From Nitrospirota bacterium (lineage in GTDB: Bacteria; Nitrospirota; 9FT-COMBO-42-15; HDB-SIOI813): DNA of 39,116 nt. A model generated the notes under the pieces. It was not told the origin of the DNA and searched no databases. It saw only the letters and a program-made list of their open reading frames with translations. The stretch covers positions 1 to 39,116 of the forward strand of contig JADLDG010000111.1 in the NCBI GenBank assembly GCA_020846775.1. The letters run 5' to 3'. Positions within the stretch are counted from its first letter, which is position 1, and each line of letters begins with the position of its first letter. Of this stretch, positions 5,658 through 14,218 are shown one piece after another. The position numbers were made by a program, and so were the translations under genes.

Positions 5658-8330
5658 ATGACCTCATTAAGTCAAATCCTCTCTGACACTTCAGACAGAG
5701 CCGCACTAATAGACAACCTTAAGAGCTATCTATCGAAAAAACGTCAGGAAATACATGACCTTCATAAAGATGGCGCATCCGGTTTGTATATAACCACACG
5801 CATCTCCAGTCTTACCGACCGGATAATATCAGAACTTTATAATCAGGAAATGAAGAAGTATGAAAAATCACATGATATCTCTGTAGGGGATAAGTGCTCC
5901 GTTATCGCCGTCGGTGGTTACGGAAGAGGAGAACTGAATCCCTGGTCTGATATAGACATAATGTTTCTCTACCATGAAGATTTAAAAGATGCTGTGGAAA
6001 CAATATCCACGAATATACTCTACTTGTTGTGGGACCTCAGGTTTAACATCGGTCACAGTTTACGGACAATAGAGGATTGCATTAAGATAGGCACCGCAGA
6101 TTTTACCGTGAGGACTGCCCTTATGGAGTCAAGGCTGATCACAGGCAGTGAACCACTTTTCAGACAGTTTCAAATGACCTTTATGGAAAAGGTTATAGCA
6201 AGAAATGTACGTGCATATATTGATGAAAGACTTAAAAATATGCGTGAGAGATACAAACAGTACGGTACGTCCATTTACCTGGTCGAACCAAATGTCAAAG
6301 AGGGCAAGGGGGGGCTGAGGGATATTCACTGCCTGAGGTGGGTAACAATTGCACGATACAGAATAGATTCCCTGGCTGAATTTCATAAACAGGGGTATAT
6401 CACCAATGTGGGATATAAGGAGCTTGCAGATGCAAAGGATTTTCTTCTCAGGGTCAGGAATGAACTGCACTTTCATTCCAATAAGGCATCAGATGTTCTT
6501 ACAGTTGAAGATCAGTGGAGGATATCCAAACTCTTCGGCTATACTGACGAAGACCACCGCCTTGGTGTAGAGGCATTCATGAAAGACTACTACATGCATG
6601 CATCCCATATCCATGACATCTCTCAAAGGATGATAGAAAAGGCACTGCCTGTCCAGAAGTGGAAAAAGGGCATGGAGACCATAACATCCAGGTTTGTCAA
6701 ACCATGCTATGTATTGACTAAGGATACAATACATGTGCCTGAGCGCCATCAGGAAATATTGTTAAGTGATGGCAAGAATGCCGTTTATCTGTTTTATCTT
6801 TCATTAATTCATAACCTCAGGATATCCACTCATACCATGAGTATGCTATACAGGAATTCGGCCGTAATACCAAATGATCTTTATAAGTCTCCTGGAATTA
6901 ACCAGGTATTCCGGAAGATACTCTCATGGCCTCAGGGTGTTGCAGATACAGTCCGGGAGATGCACAGGGTAAAACTCCTTCAAAAACTGATACCTGAGTT
7001 TGAAAAAATATCATGTTATGCATCGTATGATTATTATCACAAATATACAGTTGATGAACACAGTTTTATAGCGGTCGAGACAGCTGAAGAGCTATTGCAT
7101 TCTCATAGCTTTATAGCAAAGGTCTACAGGGAGATAAAACGAAAGGACCTGCTCCACCTTGCACTGTTGTTACATGACGCCGGCAAAGGCAGCGGTGAAG
7201 ACCACTCAACCAGGGGTGAAAGGATAGCAGAGAGGGTTGGGCGGCAGTTAGGCTTTAACGATGAAGACACGGCCCTGCTTGCATTTCTTGTCAAGCACCA
7301 CCTCATCATGCCAAACACAGCATTCAGGAGGGATCTGAGTGACACCAAGGTAATCCTTCTTATTGCAAGGCTTGTAGCAAGGCCGGAGGTACTGAAAAAG
7401 CTCTTTATCCTGAGTTATGCAGATATAAAGGCAGTAGGTCCGGAGACATGGAATGATTGGAAGGAACACCTCCTGAGCGAGCTATACAGTAAGGTAATGG
7501 AAGAGTTATCAGGCACCAGGACGATATATTCAGTTGAAGAAATACTTGTAAAGACAAAGAAGGACATCAGTGAAAAACTCTGCCTGATATACCCTCCTGT
7601 ATGGCTTGATGAACAATTGCAGTATATGGAGTCTCGCTATCTCCTTATTACCCCGCCTGAGAAGATAATTAATCACCTCCATATGATTAACCGTCTCAAT
7701 ATTGATAAAGAGGAAAAGGTCCTTGTAGATGTAATCCTTGAAAAGGGCATGGCTGAGTTTACAGTTTACACCTATGACAACATTACGCCTGGACTCTTTT
7801 CAAAGATTGCAGGGGTTCTTGCAGCTGCAGGATATAATATCCTCGATGTTCAGATATATACGACACAAAAAGGGATCGTTGTAGACACCTTCCATGCCCA
7901 GGACCCCTACCCCGAAGGTGTATCATCGCAACTCCGTCAGGCCACAGTGAGAAAACATATATGCGAAGTACTGACCGGGACTACAACGGTAGAAACCCTG
8001 TTCAGGAAATATGCCAGTAAATTACCCAAGAGAAAAACCATCGCTATAGCAGCACAAACACAGGTTGAGATTGATAACGAGTCCTCAGATGATTTTACCA
8101 TTATAGACGTATTTGCGGCAGACAGGCAGGGACTCCTGTACATAATTACCAGGACCATATTTGAACTGGGCCTCGCAGTATTCTCCTCAAAGATAGCCAC
8201 ACACGTTGAACAGATAGTGGATGTATTCTATGTAAAAGACATCAATGGCAGCAAGATAACAGATCATGACAGGGTCACAATGGTAAAACAGCGGTTACTC
8301 GAAGCCATTGAGGAGTATTCAAAGCTGTAA
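5658..8330 (+). CDS. glnD: [Protein-PII] uridylyltransferase / uridylyl-removing enzyme GlnD
   Basis: GlnD senses glutamine and adds or removes UMP on PII proteins, setting nitrogen assimilation. At 890 residues it is normal length. The nucleotidyltransferase signature [16 protein letters not shown] is at 86-101, with D98 and D100 as metal ligands. A GlnD linker region ([13 protein letters not shown]) follows. The HD uridylyl-removing domain includes [13 protein letters not shown] and [14 protein letters not shown] (HD near 506). Two ACT domains close the protein (about 700-780 and 815-890), the glutamine-sensing part. The ATG is only eight bases past the tRNA-Leu CCA and has no clear Shine-Dalgarno; I keep it because the next in-frame Met would remove N-terminal sequence. 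The exporter operon begins 14 bases after its stop. Confidence 0.96.
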   Translation: MTSLSQILSDTSDRAALIDNLKSYLSKKRQEIHDLHKDGASGLYITTRISSLTDRIISELYNQEMKKYEKSHDISVGDKCSVIAVGGYGRGELNPWSDIDIMFLYHEDLKDAVETISTNILYLLWDLRFNIGHSLRTIEDCIKIGTADFTVRTALMESRLITGSEPLFRQFQMTFMEKVIARNVRAYIDERLKNMRERYKQYGTSIYLVEPNVKEGKGGLRDIHCLRWVTIARYRIDSLAEFHKQGYITNVGYKELADAKDFLLRVRNELHFHSNKASDVLTVEDQWRISKLFGYTDEDHRLGVEAFMKDYYMHASHIHDISQRMIEKALPVQKWKKGMETITSRFVKPCYVLTKDTIHVPERHQEILLSDGKNAVYLFYLSLIHNLRISTHTMSMLYRNSAVIPNDLYKSPGINQVFRKILSWPQGVADTVREMHRVKLLQKLIPEFEKISCYASYDYYHKYTVDEHSFIAVETAEELLHSHSFIAKVYREIKRKDLLHLALLLHDAGKGSGEDHSTRGERIAERVGRQLGFNDEDTALLAFLVKHHLIMPNTAFRRDLSDTKVILLIARLVARPEVLKKLFILSYADIKAVGPETWNDWKEHLLSELYSKVMEELSGTRTIYSVEEILVKTKKDISEKLCLIYPPVWLDEQLQYMESRYLLITPPEKIINHLHMINRLNIDKEEKVLVDVILEKGMAEFTVYTYDNITPGLFSKIAGVLAAAGYNILDVQIYTTQKGIVVDTFHAQDPYPEGVSSQLRQATVRKHICEVLTGTTTVETLFRKYASKLPKRKTIAIAAQTQVEIDNESSDDFTIIDVFAADRQGLLYIITRTIFELGLAVFSSKIATHVEQIVDVFYVKDINGSKITDHDRVTMVKQRLLEAIEEYSKL

Positions 8331-8344
8331 AGAAAGAGTTTGTT

Positions 8345-9484
8345 ATGTTTTGGCTCGCCTTAAAAACGCTTTTTCATGAAAAAGGACGGCTTATGATAAC
8401 CCTGATTGGGATAACATTTGCCTCGATCCTTGTTCTTGCACAGATCGGTATGTATCTCGGGATGATGGGAAATGCCACTTCAATTATAAGCCATATTGAT
8501 GCAGATATATGGATAACCTCAAGAAATATTCAGAATTTTGATTTTGCAAATCCTTTTCCTGAGAACAGGATTAACCGGGTCAAGGCCCTGCCTGACATAT
8601 TATGGGCAGAGAAATTACTCCTGACCTATGGGTTTCTTAAACTTTCAAATGGCGGCAGGGAACAGATTCAGATTGTTGGATTTAATCCGGACACAGGGGT
8701 AGGCGCACCATGGTCCATGTTGAGCGGTACTCCCTATGATGTTAAAGGTGGAAGATACATGATTCTTGACAAGACATCTGAACAAAGGCTTGGAAAGCTT
8801 GTCATCGGAACAACGTGGGAACTTACCCTTGCCAATCCTCATTCATTCAAGCTCGTTGGAATCTCTAATGGAATAAAGAGCTTTACCACCATGCCTATAA
8901 TCTTCATATCCTATAATCAGGCAATGGATATTATTTCAGGATTCAGCGCTGAAAGAGATACTCAATTTATCGTGGCCAAGTTAAATAATAAAGAGAGGTT
9001 AAATGATATTGTTACCGAGTTAAGGAGTTCTATGAAGGATAATGATGTGTTTACCAAAGATGAGTTCATATGGAAAACCATTATGTACTGGACTATCCAG
9101 ACAGGAATGGGGATGAGTTTTTTCCTGACTGCACTCCTCGGACTGGCAGTAGGCGGGGCAATAGTAGGCCAGACAATCTACGCAAATACTATGGAACATA
9201 TAAGGGAATTCGGCACGCTAAAGGCAATAGGCGCAAGGAACATTGATGTTTATAAAGTCATTTTCAGTCAGGCAGGTTTAAGCGCTGTGATAGGTTATAT
9301 CATGGGAGCAGTTTTTATACTTGCCGTAAAGAATGGATTGGAAAAGGGAGGTGTTACCCTGTATCTGAGCTTCCAGCTCTATGTATTGTTATTTATAATT
9401 GTTTTTTTAACATGTATACTCTCTGCATGGTTTTCCGTCAGAAAGGTCAAGAAACTTGACCCTGTAATGGTTTTCAGGGCATAG
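8345..9484 (+). CDS. ABC exporter permease, FtsX/DevC-like
   Basis: This 379-residue inner-membrane protein has the MacB/FtsX-type layout: one N-terminal transmembrane helix (about 17-39), a large periplasmic domain (about 45-245), then three helices near 255-280, 305-330 and 345-368. The last loop has the FtsX-like pattern MEHIREFGTLKAIGARNIDVYKVIF at 285-309 (the coupling region). The N-terminal ALKTLFHEKGRLMITLIGITFA resembles DevC permeases. It is followed at once by its ATPase and a membrane-fusion protein, so the set should form a tripartite, possibly outer-membrane-spanning exporter. The substrate is unknown. The spacing to glnD suggests co-transcription. Confidence 0.85.
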   Translation: MFWLALKTLFHEKGRLMITLIGITFASILVLAQIGMYLGMMGNATSIISHIDADIWITSRNIQNFDFANPFPENRINRVKALPDILWAEKLLLTYGFLKLSNGGREQIQIVGFNPDTGVGAPWSMLSGTPYDVKGGRYMILDKTSEQRLGKLVIGTTWELTLANPHSFKLVGISNGIKSFTTMPIIFISYNQAMDIISGFSAERDTQFIVAKLNNKERLNDIVTELRSSMKDNDVFTKDEFIWKTIMYWTIQTGMGMSFFLTALLGLAVGGAIVGQTIYANTMEHIREFGTLKAIGARNIDVYKVIFSQAGLSAVIGYIMGAVFILAVKNGLEKGGVTLYLSFQLYVLLFIIVFLTCILSAWFSVRKVKKLDPVMVFRA

Positions 9485-9488
9485 AATT

Positions 9489-10166
9489 GTGATGACAAAT
9501 ATACTTGAGGTCCGGGATGTCACAAAGATATATGAGGAAGGCAATACCAGGGTGAGGGCAATAGATTCCGTATCACTGGCCCTTAATAAGGGCGAGGTAC
9601 TCCTTATCATGGGGCCTTCCGGTTCTGGAAAGACTACACTTCTATCAATGATGGGGTGTATACTCTCGACAACTTCAGGTGATATTATAATTGAAGATAT
9701 CGTTGTGAACCATCTGCGGAGGAATTTACTTCCTGATATCAGGAAGCGATACTTCGGTTTTGTATTTCAGTCATTCAACCTGTTTCCATCCCTGAAGGCA
9801 GCAGAAAATGTAGAGGTTGTTCTCAGGCTTAAAAATTACAACAAACAAAGTATAAAGATGGAGGCGATGAATCTATTAGACAGGGTAGGACTTTATAACA
9901 GGGCTAACTTCTTTCCAAGGGACCTGAGCGGCGGAGAAAAACAGAGGGTGGCATTTGCGAGGGCGCTGGCAGGTAATCCCCCTATTATACTTGCTGATGA
10001 GCCCACTGCAAATCTTGACTCAAAAACCGGCCGGGAAGTTCTGGAGATTCTCAAAAGACTTGCTGAAGAATCAGATAAGGCAATAGCAATTGTGAGCCAT
10101 GATCCCAAGGCAGAGGCATTGGCTCACAGGATTATATATATAGAAGACGGAAGGATTAAGCAGTGA
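9489..10166 (+). CDS. ABC exporter ATPase, LolD/MacB/DevA-like
   Basis: A 225-residue stand-alone nucleotide-binding subunit that powers the neighbouring permease. Walker A is GPSGSGKTT (42-50), the Q-loop is FVFQSFNLFPSL (91-102), the ABC signature is LSGGEKQR (146-153), Walker B is IILADEPTANLD (166-177) and the switch His is in VSHDPKAEALAHR. These are the features of the LolD/MacB/DevA group. The gene starts four bases after the permease stop region and its stop overlaps the next start (GTGA), so translation is coupled. ATG or the following ATG (second residue) could be the start. Confidence 0.93.
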   Translation: MMTNILEVRDVTKIYEEGNTRVRAIDSVSLALNKGEVLLIMGPSGSGKTTLLSMMGCILSTTSGDIIIEDIVVNHLRRNLLPDIRKRYFGFVFQSFNLFPSLKAAENVEVVLRLKNYNKQSIKMEAMNLLDRVGLYNRANFFPRDLSGGEKQRVAFARALAGNPPIILADEPTANLDSKTGREVLEILKRLAEESDKAIAIVSHDPKAEALAHRIIYIEDGRIKQ

Positions 10167-11224
10167 AGAAATATCTGTATATAGCTGCTGGGATGTCACT
10201 TGCAATATCTATATACCTGATTTCAGGCCATGCAGCAAGACTATCGGCTACCGGGAACAAAAATGACAACGCCGCAAGCCGTAAAGCTCAGACCGCAGTC
10301 CCTGCATACGGGCGCTATGTAGCGGCTGAAGGCAAGGTCGAGACACTGCCGGGACGTGAAGTGGATGTAGGAAGCGAGTTTAATGGTAAGATTGAAAAGT
10401 TTTATGTAAAAGAAGGAGACAGTATAAAGAAGGGTTCAATCATCGCAAGGCTTAACAGCAAAGACTTAAAGGCAAGGCTGAAGGAGGCTGAATCAGACCT
10501 TATAGTAGCCAGGGCAAAATACAGGGAGGCCGCATCAGGTTCAAGAGAAGAAGAAATCAAAAAGGCAGATGCATTATTTGATGCGGCGGCTGCTGATGTT
10601 GATCTTGCGGCCAAGTATCTCACAAGACATGAGTTATTATTCAAGGATGGGTTAATCTCAAAGATCCAGTACGAGGAAAGTGAAAATAAATACAAGGTTG
10701 CAAAGGCAAGGGAACAAGCTGCAGAACAGGAAAGACGTCTGGTTGAAAAGGGACCTAAGGAGGAAACATTAAAGCTGTTGATGGACTCTGTAAATAAGGC
10801 TGAGGCATCTGTAGAATATGTCAAAACGATCATAGATAAGACCGTAATAACCTCACCAATCACAGGAAAGGTAATTCACAAATATCTTGAAGAAGGTGAG
10901 ATTGTATCTGATGAATATCCTGTACTCTTGACAATTGCCGATGTGTCAAACGTAAGAATAAGTGCAGAAGTAGATGAAACGGACATAGGCTTAATTAGTA
11001 TGGGAGATGCTGTTGAGATAACTTCAGATGCTTACAAGGGAAAGCCGTTTAAAGGGGAAATTCAGGAGATTGCAAGTTATGTGGGTGTCCGGGATATACG
11101 CCCCAATAACCCGGCAAAGAATCTGGATAAAAAGGTCATAAAAGTTAAGATAAAGCTCCTTGAAAAAACACCCCTTAAACTCGGTATGACCGTGGATGTC
11201 AGGATTAAACCGACCATCCGTTAA
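10163..11224 (+). CDS. Membrane-fusion (HlyD/DevB/MacA-like) adaptor protein
   Basis: This 353-residue protein is the periplasmic adaptor of the exporter. An N-terminal anchor (about 3-23) is followed by a biotinyl-lipoyl half (GKVETLPGREVDVGSEFNGK, then EGDSIKKGSIIARL), a long charged coiled-coil hairpin (about 95-225), the second lipoyl half (VITSPITGKVIHKYLEEGEIV) and a beta-barrel (VSNVRISAEVDETDIGLI). The start GTG overlaps the ATPase stop by three bases. Gene order permease-ATPase-adaptor with this domain set resembles devBCA-type exporters that work with TolC; no TolC gene is in the window. Confidence 0.9.
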   Translation: MKKYLYIAAGMSLAISIYLISGHAARLSATGNKNDNAASRKAQTAVPAYGRYVAAEGKVETLPGREVDVGSEFNGKIEKFYVKEGDSIKKGSIIARLNSKDLKARLKEAESDLIVARAKYREAASGSREEEIKKADALFDAAAADVDLAAKYLTRHELLFKDGLISKIQYEESENKYKVAKAREQAAEQERRLVEKGPKEETLKLLMDSVNKAEASVEYVKTIIDKTVITSPITGKVIHKYLEEGEIVSDEYPVLLTIADVSNVRISAEVDETDIGLISMGDAVEITSDAYKGKPFKGEIQEIASYVGVRDIRPNNPAKNLDKKVIKVKIKLLEKTPLKLGMTVDVRIKPTIR

Positions 11225-11312
11225 ATAAGCTGCTGAAGGGATCATGTCTTGCAAAATCACATGCCGGGTTTTAATGATCTGTCATTACAGGATATGCCCC
11301 CACAGCCCGGGC

Positions 11313-11744
11313 TTATTTGCTGATCAGTCTGGCATTCAGTTTAATCTCAGTCCCGGTCAGGGCCTTTGAGACCGGGCAGGTCTTTTTTGTAGCTTCGGCC
11401 TTATCCAGGAATACCTTCTCGTCTATTCCAGGGACTTCGGCTTCAGTATCAAGTGTGATGGAGGTAATTTTAAAACCCTCTTCAAGTTTCTCAAACTTAA
11501 CACTTGCATTTGAGTGAATACGTCGCGGAGAGAAACCGTCCTGAGCAAGCCCGTTCGCCAGGGCCATGGAAAAACAACCGGCGAGAGCCGCTCCTATCAG
11601 CTCTTCAGGATTGGTGCCAGTCCCCTCTTCAAATCGTGAAGAAAAAGAATATGCCCCTTCAAAGGCACTACTCCCCAGTTTCATACGGCCCTTACCCTCT
11701 TTCAGATTTCCTTCCCAAACAGCATCTGCTTTACGTACAGGCAT
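11313..11744 (-). CDS. OsmC/Ohr family peroxiredoxin
   Basis: A 143-residue thiol peroxidase-like protein acting on organic or fatty-acid peroxides in the cytoplasm. The family core GTNPEELIGAALAGCFSMAL gives the first catalytic Cys (57), and KKTCPVSKAL gives the second (123); the VRKADAVWEGNLKEGKG N-terminus resembles the OsmC branch. An AAGGAGG Shine-Dalgarno sits eight bases before the ATG. It is a single gene, convergent with the exporter operon; the 88 bases between them hold no clear terminator. The 257 bases on its other side, up to the next gene, are AT-rich and should hold two divergent promoters, but none is clear. Confidence 0.92.
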   Translation of the reverse strand: MPVRKADAVWEGNLKEGKGRMKLGSSAFEGAYSFSSRFEEGTGTNPEELIGAALAGCFSMALANGLAQDGFSPRRIHSNASVKFEKLEEGFKITSITLDTEAEVPGIDEKVFLDKAEATKKTCPVSKALTGTEIKLNARLISK

Positions 11745-12001
11745 AATTGATACCTCCTTGCATTTAAGTAGTTATTGATAATAACATAGCAACTTAAGTT
11801 AGTTAATGTCAACATTATAGTGCCACACGATTGTCACACGTGCATAAGAACCCTTGATTATGGTTTTACTTTAAAGATGCGTTATATTAGAGATTGACAG
11901 GTCATCACACTCCTGATATTTTAGCCTTATCAAAACACATTACCACATAGACAGCAGTAAACATGGATTCTTAATATAACTGATCCTTAATTAGGTGACT
12001 C

Positions 12002-12904
12002 ATGCGGTTCATTAATTTTAAATGGCTAATATTTATCACTATCCTATCTATGTTAACTGCATGCGTCTCTGTATCCAAAAATATATTTGATCCTGCTGTC
12101 CTGTCGTCAAGTCAGAAATTTATTATGGTTAATAATGTCCCCGTCGTGTACACAGACGCGGGACATGGCGAAGCTATTCTCATACTATCTACTTATCCGT
12201 TAAGAACAGAATCATGGAGCGGATTAACCAGCCTCCTCAGCAAGAACTTCCGTATTATTGTGGTCGAGCCTCCCTGGCTGATGGAACCTGACGCTATGAA
12301 CGGTGACTTCTCCTCCGAACACATACTCCAGATATACCGATCTTTTATCCGACAGATTGGGATCAAAAAGACTCATGTCCTGGGTGTGGGAGAAGGTGGC
12401 GGTCTCGCCGTTGCATTCGGCCATCATTTCCCTGAACATATTATAGCAGCGATAAGCATCAACGGGTTTGAAGGTGTGACCTGGTCAGAAGAATCGAAGT
12501 CAATGCTTGATCTGATATATTCTACTGAAGAAGATGGAATCATGAAGATGCTCAAGACTTCTTCTCTGCGGTACCAGCAGGAAATTCCTTCCGGTCCGGA
12601 CATGAAACCAATAGTGAAAGCTCCCCGGAATAAGCAACTGATAAATGCCATACTTAAGCGTAGGGATGATTTTAAGCAGGATATAAGATCCCTCTATATA
12701 ACTTCAATGATAGAGTACATTGACTTTCCTGTGATGATTATCCGCTCTGACAAAGATACCGTGCTTCCGGAGAGGTATACTGAGTGGTCACAGAATCGTA
12801 TTCTCAGTGTCCGGTACGAGCTCCTCCCAAATGCCGGACATTTTGCATTTCTGGATCAACCTGAAAATACGGCTGAGCTGATACGTGAATTCATACAAAA
12901 ATAA
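12002..12904 (+). CDS. Alpha/beta-hydrolase-fold lipoprotein lacking the nucleophile Ser
   Basis: A 300-residue protein with a lipoprotein signal (LSMLTAC, Cys21). The rest follows the alpha/beta-hydrolase pattern: VPVVYTDAGHGEAILILST (oxyanion strand), RIIVVEP, the nucleophile elbow HVLGVGEGGG (125-134), IIRSDKDTVLP with the acid and NAGHFAFLDQPE with the His. In active enzymes the elbow is G-x-S-x-G-G; here the Ser position is Gly130, so ordinary ester or C-C hydrolysis by Ser is not expected. It may be a binding or scaffold protein, or use another chemistry. The downstream PAP2 gene follows by 49 bases and could share its transcript. Confidence 0.75.
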   Translation: MRFINFKWLIFITILSMLTACVSVSKNIFDPAVLSSSQKFIMVNNVPVVYTDAGHGEAILILSTYPLRTESWSGLTSLLSKNFRIIVVEPPWLMEPDAMNGDFSSEHILQIYRSFIRQIGIKKTHVLGVGEGGGLAVAFGHHFPEHIIAAISINGFEGVTWSEESKSMLDLIYSTEEDGIMKMLKTSSLRYQQEIPSGPDMKPIVKAPRNKQLINAILKRRDDFKQDIRSLYITSMIEYIDFPVMIIRSDKDTVLPERYTEWSQNRILSVRYELLPNAGHFAFLDQPENTAELIREFIQK

Positions 12905-12953
12905 CGCTCCAACCCGCATACATACTTTTGTGCTATTTACATTTCGCAGTAAG

Positions 12954-13763
12954 ATGAAAAAGGTGTGGATTCTTCCACAATGCTTTTTAATTCTGATGTT
13001 ATGGTGTAACCCGTACGTTTACGCCGATAATAATCATCAAAACTCATTACCTTATCATTATCAACTTTGGAATGATGCGAAGGAGCTTGCATATAAGCCT
13101 TTGCACTTTTCCAAAGCTCAATGGTTTCTCGCCGGAGGAGTCGTGGCGGCAACGGTACTTGCCCTGCCCTATGACGGCTGGATACGAGAAGAGTATACGG
13201 AGCACAAAAACGATTTAAACACCGATATAAGCGAGCATACAACTTCCTTTGGAGATTATCGTTATCAAATTCCCCTACATACTTATCTCTGGAGTCTGGG
13301 TACGGCATTTAATTACTTGCCCATGAAAAAGGCTGCTGCGGACGGTATAGAAGCCAGCCTTCTATCCGCGGGTCTTGTCACACCACTCATTACGGTCATC
13401 AGTGGACGTGCGCTGCCAATTCATAACGAGAAACCACTTAAATTCCATCCTTTCATTTTCAAGTCGGGCCATGAAAGTTTTCCCTCCGGCCACACAACCG
13501 AGGCCTTCGCTATGGCTGCTGTCTTAGATGCAAACTTTCGTCAAACATTTGGTTATTGGCACACACCTTTTCTCTTCGCTCTCTCCACGGCAACAGCATA
13601 CTCTCGCGTTTATGATCAGAAACACTATTTGTCTGATGTCATCCTCGGAGCAGGTATTGGTACCTCCATAGGTTACTGGGTGGCCGGGCAAAATCACAAT
13701 GTTCCTTCGTACATTTTCATTTGGCCCACTCCAAATGGATTCGTCCTTGTTTGGGAATTTTAA
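12954..13763 (+). CDS. Secreted PAP2-family (type 2 phosphatidic acid) phosphatase
   Basis: An acid phosphatase of the PAP2 superfamily, probably acting on lipid or isoprenoid phosphates at the envelope. I start it at the internal ATG (MKKVWILPQCFLILMLWC), because this begins a clear signal peptide ending near YVYA-DNN; the longer frame from 12885 overlaps the previous gene and would bury the signal. Motifs: KPLKFHPF preceding, PSGHTTEAF (motif 2) and SRVYDQKHYLSDVILG (motif 3, SR-H-D). Motif 1 is less clear (SGRALPIHNEKPLKF). Length is 269 residues. No strong Shine-Dalgarno precedes the chosen start. The 267 bases after it, up to tRNA-His, contain no gene I can support. Confidence 0.85.
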   Translation: MKKVWILPQCFLILMLWCNPYVYADNNHQNSLPYHYQLWNDAKELAYKPLHFSKAQWFLAGGVVAATVLALPYDGWIREEYTEHKNDLNTDISEHTTSFGDYRYQIPLHTYLWSLGTAFNYLPMKKAAADGIEASLLSAGLVTPLITVISGRALPIHNEKPLKFHPFIFKSGHESFPSGHTTEAFAMAAVLDANFRQTFGYWHTPFLFALSTATAYSRVYDQKHYLSDVILGAGIGTSIGYWVAGQNHNVPSYIFIWPTPNGFVLVWEF

Positions 13764-14030
13764 AATAACACGTTTTCCCAGTAATTTCCGTTCTCCCCAC
13801 GACTCAAAAGCGTGGACACGGGGGAATAAATCTGGTTCCGGGGTGGGGAATAAAGTTGAGCCTCGACACGTGGGCGCGCCACTGAGTTTACCTATGTCTT
13901 TGTGCGATAAGTGAACCCTATTCCTTAGTCATCGGACTAACATTACGCATCACACGGAATAGTTGATTTGTAGAGGACCACGATTCTGGCTGGTCCCCAA
14001 ATCTCTGTCTGGCCTCTCCAGAGGATTTAT

Positions 14031-14107
14031 TGGGGTGAGCGAGGGGACTTGAACCCCCAGCCTCCGGAGCCACAGTCCAGCGCTCTGACCAATTGAGCTA
14101 CGCCCAC
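14031..14107 (-). tRNA. tRNA-His (anticodon GTG)
   Basis: A 77-nt gene: acceptor stem GTGGGCG/CGCTCAC, D-arm GCTCAATTGGTCAGAGC, anticodon stem CTGGA/TCCGG around CTGTGGC (GTG), T-arm GGGGG-TTCAAGT-CCCCT, discriminator C73 and encoded CCA. The base before position 1 is G (14108), which supplies the G(-1):C73 pair typical of histidine tRNAs. Confidence 0.95.
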
Positions 14108-14142
14108 CATAATTTGTTCCACTATTCTGCAGCAAGGAATTA

Positions 14143-14172
14143 ATTTTAACTCTATTTGCGACTGGATGTCAA
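14143..14172 (-). promoter_or_regulatory. Probable promoter of tRNA-His
   Basis: On the minus strand TTGACA (14172-14167) and TAAAAT (14148-14143) are 18 bases apart, placing the start point roughly 28 bases before the tRNA. Confidence 0.5.
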
Positions 14173-14218
14173 TATTAGTTGGCAAGAATTTTTTAGAATA
14201 AAGGAACACTTCAAGTCT

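Noticed and set aside
12885-12953. Longer PAP2 start overlapping the hydrolase-like gene
   Set aside because: The internal ATG at 12954 begins a clean signal peptide; the extension has no family match.
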